Below, one piece after another: positions 58,516 to 64,000 of a stretch of 64,000 nucleotides of DNA (the first letter of the stretch is position 1; every line of letters begins with the position of its first letter). The notes under the pieces are model-generated. The model saw only the letters and a program-made list of their open reading frames with translations, searched no databases and was not told the DNA's origin. This DNA is from Rhizobium sp. FKL33 (lineage in GTDB: Bacteria > Pseudomonadota > Alphaproteobacteria > Rhizobiales > Rhizobiaceae). The position numbers and the translations under genes were made by a program. Where the stretch lies: contig NZ_STFX01000001.1 in the NCBI RefSeq assembly GCF_005222915.1, forward strand, positions 202,234 through 266,233. The letters run 5' to 3'.

Positions 58516-60492
58516 ATGCGCATGACAATTTCCAGGCTTTTGGTGCTCTTCGGAGCGCTTGTTACGGCCGGACTGATTTTTTCGACAGGCATTCAGCATT
58601 TTGCGCTCGAACATCTCAAGGTTCGGGGGCCCGAATATGAGCAAATCGTCTACGGCAAGGATTTGATCGCGGATATTCTTCCGCCTCCCTTGTTCGTGGT
58701 CGAGTCCTACATGCTCGCCACCGAAGGCATGTACCATCCGGAGCGGGGGCCGCAAAATCTCGAAAAAATCATGGCTTTGCAGAAGGATTACGTCGCGCGG
58801 CGGGATTACTGGCGGCAGTCCGGCCTGCCGGCCGAGATCAAGACGAAGCTGGAAAACAAAGTCATGGCGACCGGCGACAAGTTCTGGCGCATCATCGATG
58901 ACAACATCAAGAGCGCGTTCAAATCTTCGGATCCGGATGTTCGCATGGCGGCGCTCGATGCGCTGATGGACGCTTTCTACATTCACCGTGCTGCCGTGGC
59001 GGAAGTGGTGGACGCCTCAAACGCCTTCCTCGCCAAGTCAGAAGCCAACGCCGACAAGAGCTCCGTCCAGCTGACCACCCTGGCCTTGTCTTCCGCCGGC
59101 GGGTCGATCCTGTTGTTTCTTGCCGGGCTCTGGGTGCTGAGATCGCGGGCGATCAAGCCGCTCGATGCGATGAAAAGCTATATGGGCGTGCTCGCCACAG
59201 GCGACTACAGCAGGGAGGTTCCCTTTGCATCCCGCGCCGACGAGATCGGCGCCATGGCGCAATCGGTCGCAATCTTCCGCCAGAATGCCATCGAGCGCCA
59301 GCAGCAGCGCAAATACAATGAGGCGGCGAAAATCGCCGAGCTCGAGCGTGATCGCCAGGACGTGGCCGCCAAGGAGATCGAAGACGCCAAGCGTCGGCAT
59401 GTCATCTCGAAATTGACCGAGGGCCTGGAGAAGCTTTCAGGCGGCGATCTCGGTTACCGCATCGATGAACCCTTTGCCGAGGCTTATGAAAATCTCCGCC
59501 AGGCCTTCAACGCCAGCGGCGCCGCTTTGTCGGAATCGATGACGCGGATTTCGACGATCACGTCCGTCGTCCGCGACAGCACCGGGGAAATTTCCTCGGC
59601 CACCGAACAATTGGCCAAGCGCACCGAACAGCAGGCTTCGACGATCGAGGAGACCGCCGCCGCCCTGTCGCAGATCACCACCACAGTCCGCACGGCGTCG
59701 GAACAAACGCGACAGGCGGGCGTATTGATGACCGAGACAGCACAGTCGACGGAACGCTCCTCGGCAATCGTACAGGAAGCGATCACGGCGATGGAGGGCA
59801 TTGCGGGATCATCGCGCCAGATCGGCCAGATCATCAATGTCATCGATGAAATTGCCTTCCAGACAAATCTTCTGGCGTTGAACGCCGGCGTCGAGGCCGC
59901 CCGCGCCGGCGAAGCGGGCAAGGGATTTGCCGTGGTCGCGCAGGAGGTTCGCGAACTCGCTTCGCGCTCGGCGAATGCGGCCAAGGAAATCAAGGCGCTG
60001 ATCTCGACATCCGCCGCACAGGTTTCCAACGGGGTGGCGCTGGTCAACAAGACCGGAGAGGTGCTCGTCGACATCGACAGCCGCGTGCGCAACGTGTCGA
60101 CCCTCATCAACGGTCTCAGCGTATCCTCTGGCGAACAGGCCAATGCGGTGAATGAAATCGAGCAATCGATGAGCCTGCTCGACCAGACGACGCAGCAGAA
60201 TGCGGCGATGGTGGAAGAAACAAGCGCCGCCTGTCACGCCCTCTACAAGGAGACCGAAAGCCTTGGCGGCGTGGTGGGTGCGTTCAGGCTGGGCAATAGC
60301 GCAGCGAACAACGCCCAGAGCGCGCCTGTACGACCAATCGGGGTCCAGACGCCCATGCGGCCGACAGCGGCCCCCAGCGCAACGCGCGCTGCGCGCCCCT
60401 CGCCGGCTCGCGCTCTCGGCGCCAGGATCGCCAGCGCATTCACCGCCAAGCCAGCCGCCCAACCGGCCGGCGGCGCCTGGGAAGAGTTCTGA
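58516..60492 (+). CDS. methyl-accepting chemotaxis protein
   Basis: 658 residues. Transmembrane helix 1 (~5-27), a periplasmic sensor domain of about 155 residues with no recognised ligand fold, transmembrane helix 2 (~185-205), HAMP, and the cytoplasmic signalling domain with the tip [20 protein letters not shown] (in part). The extreme C-terminus AWEEF matches the x-W-x-x-F pentapeptide that tethers CheR/CheB, suggesting a high-abundance receptor. ATG 58516 follows GGGGGA. Chemotaxis genes are not adjacent, so it is a free-standing receptor. Confidence 0.95.
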   Translation: MRMTISRLLVLFGALVTAGLIFSTGIQHFALEHLKVRGPEYEQIVYGKDLIADILPPPLFVVESYMLATEGMYHPERGPQNLEKIMALQKDYVARRDYWRQSGLPAEIKTKLENKVMATGDKFWRIIDDNIKSAFKSSDPDVRMAALDALMDAFYIHRAAVAEVVDASNAFLAKSEANADKSSVQLTTLALSSAGGSILLFLAGLWVLRSRAIKPLDAMKSYMGVLATGDYSREVPFASRADEIGAMAQSVAIFRQNAIERQQQRKYNEAAKIAELERDRQDVAAKEIEDAKRRHVISKLTEGLEKLSGGDLGYRIDEPFAEAYENLRQAFNASGAALSESMTRISTITSVVRDSTGEISSATEQLAKRTEQQASTIEETAAALSQITTTVRTASEQTRQAGVLMTETAQSTERSSAIVQEAITAMEGIAGSSRQIGQIINVIDEIAFQTNLLALNAGVEAARAGEAGKGFAVVAQEVRELASRSANAAKEIKALISTSAAQVSNGVALVNKTGEVLVDIDSRVRNVSTLINGLSVSSGEQANAVNEIEQSMSLLDQTTQQNAAMVEETSAACHALYKETESLGGVVGAFRLGNSAANNAQSAPVRPIGVQTPMRPTAAPSATRAARPSPARALGARIASAFTAKPAAQPAGGAWEEF

Positions 60493-60530
60493 CCGCTGCG
60501 CCGGCTTACCGAGCGAAGTGTATCTTGGCC

Positions 60531-60562
60531 AGGAGGCCCGCGCATCGCTGCGCGGGCCTCCT
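60531..60562. terminator. bidirectional terminator between chemoreceptor and kdsA
   Basis: Perfect 14-base-pair stem AGGAGGCCCGCGCA / TGCGCGGGCCTCCT, loop of four, between convergent genes. Tails are weakly T-rich. Confidence 0.7.
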
Positions 60563-60594
60563 GCTTTGACCATTAGGCATAAGTGCCGCGCAAC

Positions 60595-61437
60595 TCAGCT
60601 CTTGGCGAGCGCATCCAGCGCAAGCAGCTTTTCCAGCAGCGCCGGCATATCCTTCAGATAAACCATGTTCGGGCCGTCCGACGGCGCATTGTCGGGATCC
60701 TGATGGGTTTCCATGAATACGCCGGCCACGCCGACCGCGACGGCCGCGCGCGCGAGCACCGGCACCATCGCCCTGTCACCACCCGTTGACGCGCCCTGAC
60801 CGCCCGGCTGCTGCACCGAATGGGTGGCGTCGAAGATCACCGGCGCGCCCATGGCCGCCATGATCGGCAGCGATCGCATGTCCGAAACCAGCGTGTTGTA
60901 TCCGAAGGATGCGCCGCGCTCGCAGAGCAGCGCATTCGGATTGCCGCTGCCATTGATCTTCGCCAGCACATTCTTCATGTCCCAGGGAGCCAGGAACTGG
61001 CCTTTCTTGACATTGATGGCGCGGCCGGTCTTGGCGGCGGCGACCAGCAGATCGGTCTGACGGCACAGGAAGGCCGGGATCTGCAGAATATCGACCGTCG
61101 GCGCAACCAGAGCGCACTGCTCTTCGGTATGGATGTCGGTCAGCACGGGAAAGCCATACTCGGCCTTGAGATCGGCGAAGACCTCCATGGCCTTTTCCAG
61201 CCCGATGCCGCGCTTGCCGGTGAGTGAGGTGCGGTTGGCCTTATCGAAGGACGACTTGTAGACAAGGTCGAAACCCAGTTGATCGGCGAGCTCGACCAAG
61301 GTTCCGGCGATCATGAAGGCGTGGTCGCGGCTCTCCATTTGGCAGGGGCCGGCAATGATCGACAGGCGACCGGAATTTGAAAACGAAACCTTGCGGGAGC
61401 CCTCGCCCACCGTCACGGTGCTGTTGTTTGTGGTCAC
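60595..61437 (-). CDS. kdsA: 3-deoxy-8-phosphooctulonate synthase (KDO-8-P synthase)
   Basis: 280-residue enzyme condensing arabinose-5-phosphate and phosphoenolpyruvate for the lipopolysaccharide core sugar [35 protein letters not shown] and [14 protein letters not shown] are standard. The cysteine of GPCQ and the lack of an Asn there suggest the metal-dependent class. Start is GTG 61437 behind GGAGG; the start lies four bases past the VOC gene stop. Confidence 0.95.
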   Translation of the reverse strand: MTTNNSTVTVGEGSRKVSFSNSGRLSIIAGPCQMESRDHAFMIAGTLVELADQLGFDLVYKSSFDKANRTSLTGKRGIGLEKAMEVFADLKAEYGFPVLTDIHTEEQCALVAPTVDILQIPAFLCRQTDLLVAAAKTGRAINVKKGQFLAPWDMKNVLAKINGSGNPNALLCERGASFGYNTLVSDMRSLPIMAAMGAPVIFDATHSVQQPGGQGASTGGDRAMVPVLARAAVAVGVAGVFMETHQDPDNAPSDGPNMVYLKDMPALLEKLLALDALAKS

Positions 61438-61441
61438 AGGT

Positions 61442-62308
61442 TCATACCTCCGAAAATGCGAAGGCCACGCCCTGACCCGCGACCGGCGGAACAAGCAGCA
61501 TGGCTCCGTTCATGAAATGATCGATCCCCGCCATAGCAAGTTTGGCGCGGAGACCGACCATCGATGTCACTGCGAAAACGATGAGACGGCCGGTTACGCC
61601 GGTCTCTTCCCGCAATTCGAGCCCATAGGTGTCGGCAAGCGCCGCTGGCGTCAAGACATGAATGCGATCTCGTTCAGATCGGGCGCCGGCATCAGACCCC
61701 ATAGCCATCGTTTCGCCATCTGCCGCAACCGTCAAAAGACTGTGGATGCGGCCCGGCTCATCAGCAACGAGCACGACCGCCTGAATGCCGACGACGCCAT
61801 TAGGATGCTCCACCAGCGCAGTGCGATCGGCGGGGAGAATGTTGATCCGCTGACAGGTGAAGACAAAGATATCGCTTGCGCTGCCCGTTTCGCCGAACGC
61901 CAGCCGAAAGCTCGCATTCAGGCGCTGACCGTCGGGAAAAACCAACAGCCGGGAGAAATCCAGCATCTCGCCGGCGGAGCAACCGGCGGCAACGAACCGG
62001 GCGTGGTCGCCCTGTGCGTCGTCAGAACCGAACACAACAGCCGAGAGCCCTTCACCCCCATGATTTGCCCGGAAACCCTGGTCGCCGAGCACGAACCGAT
62101 TGCCAGCTAGAGAAGCCGCGTCATAGGCGCATCTGTCTCCGATCATCAAAGGCTCTATGAATGTGTTATCGGCGAAATAGACGCAGCAATTTTCCGTACC
62201 GAATGGATGCAGGCCATTGGCGGCGACCGAGAAGCCGAGCGTAGACAACCGAGCTCGCGCGACTGATAGATCGGCGACCGGCAAGACGAGATGATCGAGA
62301 GGGCTCAT
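61442..62308 (-). CDS. VOC family protein (glyoxalase-like domain)
   Basis: 288 residues beginning with the vicinal-oxygen-chelate motif [23 protein letters not shown] (in part), then [10 protein letters not shown] and a second half-repeat with FVFTCQRIN. Glyoxalase_3-like; function unknown. It is immediately upstream of kdsA (four bases), a common arrangement in relatives, so co-transcribed. Confidence 0.85.
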   Translation of the reverse strand: MSPLDHLVLPVADLSVARARLSTLGFSVAANGLHPFGTENCCVYFADNTFIEPLMIGDRCAYDAASLAGNRFVLGDQGFRANHGGEGLSAVVFGSDDAQGDHARFVAAGCSAGEMLDFSRLLVFPDGQRLNASFRLAFGETGSASDIFVFTCQRINILPADRTALVEHPNGVVGIQAVVLVADEPGRIHSLLTVAADGETMAMGSDAGARSERDRIHVLTPAALADTYGLELREETGVTGRLIVFAVTSMVGLRAKLAMAGIDHFMNGAMLLVPPVAGQGVAFAFSEV

Positions 62309-62817
62309 GCGCAAGGCCTTTCCGTTAACGAGCCTTTCGCATGTTTCCGCCTTTTCCGGCAAGCCGATTTGCTCCTCAGCTCCAATGTTGGAATCAAACC
62401 TGCCGAGCCGCCGGTGAAGAAACGGCGAGACTGGAACCGGTCGCCGCGGGCGCAGCCGACAGTTGGAATATCTCCATTTTAGACCGGCGCGCCATATCAA
62501 GTTGGAGACCGGCCGCGCCAATGTGATGCCCAGCAAGATGTCCCTTGTATCGCGATTGCGCGGCAGCCAGACCATTCCAGACACTGTTATGCATGGCTAT
62601 GCATGGCGTCGAGCCACGGTTTCGCTCAGAGGGGACGTTTTGCAGTTCTCGCATGTCGCGCGAACGATTGGCTGATACGCATCGAAAGCTCGCGGCAGGC
62701 ACCGCGGTGACACAGCGAGCATCGCAGCCATTCCAACATAATGTTCGCGACTCCAATAGCAGCCGGAAGTCAAAAGCCATCCCGCCCACCCCCGAGCGAA
62801 CGTTGAAAACGCTTGCG
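62309..62817. other. gene-free stretch left of lexA
   Basis: About 510 bases. Short frames on both strands are not protein-like. A direct repeat TATGCATGGC occurs twice close together near 62590. Otherwise no structure seen; the promoter of the VOC-kdsA pair must lie at its left end. Confidence 0.45.
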
Positions 62818-62832
62818 GAACATAAAAAGAAC
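62818..62832 (+). promoter_or_regulatory. SOS box (LexA operator) of lexA
   Basis: GAACATAAAAAGAAC, a perfect GAAC-N7-GAAC, the direct-repeat operator of alphaproteobacterial LexA, 52 bases before the lexA ATG. A weaker site, GTTC-N7-GTTT, follows at 62844-62858. Confidence 0.85.
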
Positions 62833-62884
62833 AGATACCGTCTGTTCCAGATTTGTTTCATTCGCGATTCTCCGGGGGGCGCCG

Positions 62885-63607
62885 ATGCTGACCAGAAAAC
62901 AACAGGAATTACTGCTGTTCATTCACGAGCGAATGAAGGAGTCAGGCGTGCCGCCGTCTTTCGACGAAATGAAGGATGCGCTGGACCTCGCCTCGAAATC
63001 CGGCATCCATCGCCTGATCACCGCGCTCGAGGAGAGAGGCTTCATCCGTCGTCTGCCGAACCGGGCGCGCGCGCTCGAAGTGATCAAGCTGCCGGAGGCC
63101 TATTCTCCCAGTCTCAAGCCGCCGGTCACCCGCGGTTTTTCCCCCAGCGTCATCGAGGGATCGCTCGGCAAGCCCCAGCCGCAGCCCGCGCCCAAGGCAG
63201 CCGCCAATGACGACGCGGGATCGAGCGTCAATGTTCCGGTGATGGGCCGCATCGCGGCCGGCGTGCCGATTTCGGCGATCCAGAACAACACCCACGAGAT
63301 CGCCGTGCCGATGACCATGCTCGGCTCCGGGGAACATTACGCGCTGGAGGTGAAGGGCGACTCGATGATCGAGGCCGGCATTCTCGACGGCGACACCGTC
63401 ATCATCCGCAACGGTTCGACGGCCAGCCCGGGCGATATCGTCGTGGCGCTGGTCGACGATGAGGAAGCCACGCTGAAGCGCTTCCGCCGCAAGGGCGCAT
63501 CAATCGCGCTCGAGGCTGCCAACCCCGCTTATGAGACCCGCATCTTCGGACCAGACAGGGTCAAGATCCAGGGCAAGCTGGTGGGTCTCATCCGCCGTTA
63601 TCATTGA
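62885..63607 (+). CDS. lexA: LexA repressor
   Basis: 240 residues. N-terminal winged helix ([20 protein letters not shown], in part; [18 protein letters not shown]), a proline-rich linker, then the S24 autoprotease. The self-cleavage site is the Ala-Gly of GRIAAGVP, the catalytic serine is in GDSMIEAG and the lysine in EATLKRF. It represses SOS genes until RecA triggers cleavage. Start ATG 62885 fits the family start MLTRKQ. Confidence 0.97.
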   Translation: MLTRKQQELLLFIHERMKESGVPPSFDEMKDALDLASKSGIHRLITALEERGFIRRLPNRARALEVIKLPEAYSPSLKPPVTRGFSPSVIEGSLGKPQPQPAPKAAANDDAGSSVNVPVMGRIAAGVPISAIQNNTHEIAVPMTMLGSGEHYALEVKGDSMIEAGILDGDTVIIRNGSTASPGDIVVALVDDEEATLKRFRRKGASIALEAANPAYETRIFGPDRVKIQGKLVGLIRRYH

Positions 63608-63610
63608 TGG

Positions 63611-63640
63611 AGCCGGGCTTGGTCCCGGCTTTCATTTTTC
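63611..63640 (+). terminator. lexA terminator
   Basis: AGCCGGG / CCCGGCT stem directly after the stop followed by TTTCATTTTT. Confidence 0.8.
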
Positions 63641-63682
63641 CGGCCGTTAGCCATATCGGGCCGGCGTTTTTCGGAACCGTTG

Positions 63683-63713
63683 CAGTTTGTCGCGCATTTA
63701 AATATGCAAACTG
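63683..63713. promoter_or_regulatory. inverted repeat upstream of gmd
   Basis: CAGTTTG / CAAACTG spaced 17 bases, enclosing a second nested pair GCAT / ATGC around TTAAAT. Likely an operator for the next gene; the binding protein is unknown. Confidence 0.4.
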
Positions 63714-63819
63714 TCGCGCGGCCTTCGCCAGGACAGCGAAGCCGCGTGACCGTCGTTTCAGGCTCGCATATTTTTGAGGACGCGGGTTTGGACATTTTAC
63801 CGCCAGAATCCCTGCTTAG

Positions 63820-64000
<181 letters not shown>

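Noticed and set aside
62798..62811. A further GAAC before lexA as a third SOS half-site.
   Set aside because: No partner GAAC or GTTC at seven bases.
62394..62861. Minus-strand frame of 155 codons between the VOC gene and lexA.
   Set aside because: Sequence is not protein-like, runs over the lexA operator and has no homology I recognise.

Overview
The window is chromosomal DNA of an alphaproteobacterium, most likely of the order Hyphomicrobiales (Rhizobiales). The evidence is gene content and order: a complete nuoA-N operon with extra genes between nuoD/nuoE and nuoF/nuoG; a pdhA-pdhB-pdhC cluster whose E1 beta carries its own lipoyl domain; short bacterial-type ProS; RNase J beside birA; ialB, hlyU, hspQ and DUF1467 genes; an SOS box of the alphaproteobacterial GAAC-N7-GAAC type; and CtrA-like and EcfG-like promoter elements. 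Genus cannot be fixed from the sequence alone.

Layout. 1-5.1 kb: 3' end of glnA, a GNAT/TAXI-binding-protein pair, a coiled-coil membrane protein, hspQ and a purC-type gene. 5.2-13.5 kb: a leftward housekeeping run (rlpA, dacF-like, tmk, holB, then metG, tatD, an MBL hydrolase) split by a rightward TauE/SafE exporter gene. 13.7-23 kb: tRNA-Ser(UGA), a divergent SDR/LysR pair, a nu-class GST, an IalB protein, a YejA-like binding protein overlapping a FrnE-like thiol oxidoreductase gene, hlyU and two envelope/hydrolase genes. 23-26.4 kb: proS-lolC/E-lolD. 26.4-28.2 kb: a roughly 1.9 kb accessory island holding a well-folded candidate small RNA, an eroded IS66 transposase end and an orphan AT-richer gene. 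28.3-46.9 kb: one long leftward transcription unit nuoA-to-nuoN, birA, rnj, DUF1467. 47.3-58.2 kb: a leftward run of central-carbon genes (eno, ftsB-like, pdhABC, SGNH hydrolase, DUF465, lpd, glsB-like, lipA) with a higBA toxin-antitoxin pair at the lipA end. 58.5-64 kb: a chemoreceptor gene, kdsA with a VOC gene, lexA and the start of gmd.

How it fits together. Glycolytic enolase, pyruvate dehydrogenase (E1, E2, E3), lipoate synthase and complex I lie next to one another, so the window encodes a near-continuous path from 2-phosphoglycerate to NADH oxidation. Envelope functions (DacF-like, RlpA, LolCDE, KdsA, Gmd, IalB) form the second theme.

The most interesting non-coding signals are: (i) the candidate structured RNA at 26742-26911; (ii) three CtrA-like boxes, upstream of rlpA, the ftsB-like gene and the chemoreceptor gene; (iii) tandem FNR/FixK-type boxes upstream of a DUF465 gene; (iv) an EcfG-type general-stress promoter in front of the glsB-like gene; (v) two copies of an intergenic palindromic element of about 100 bp. 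No CRISPR array, rRNA or prophage is seen.
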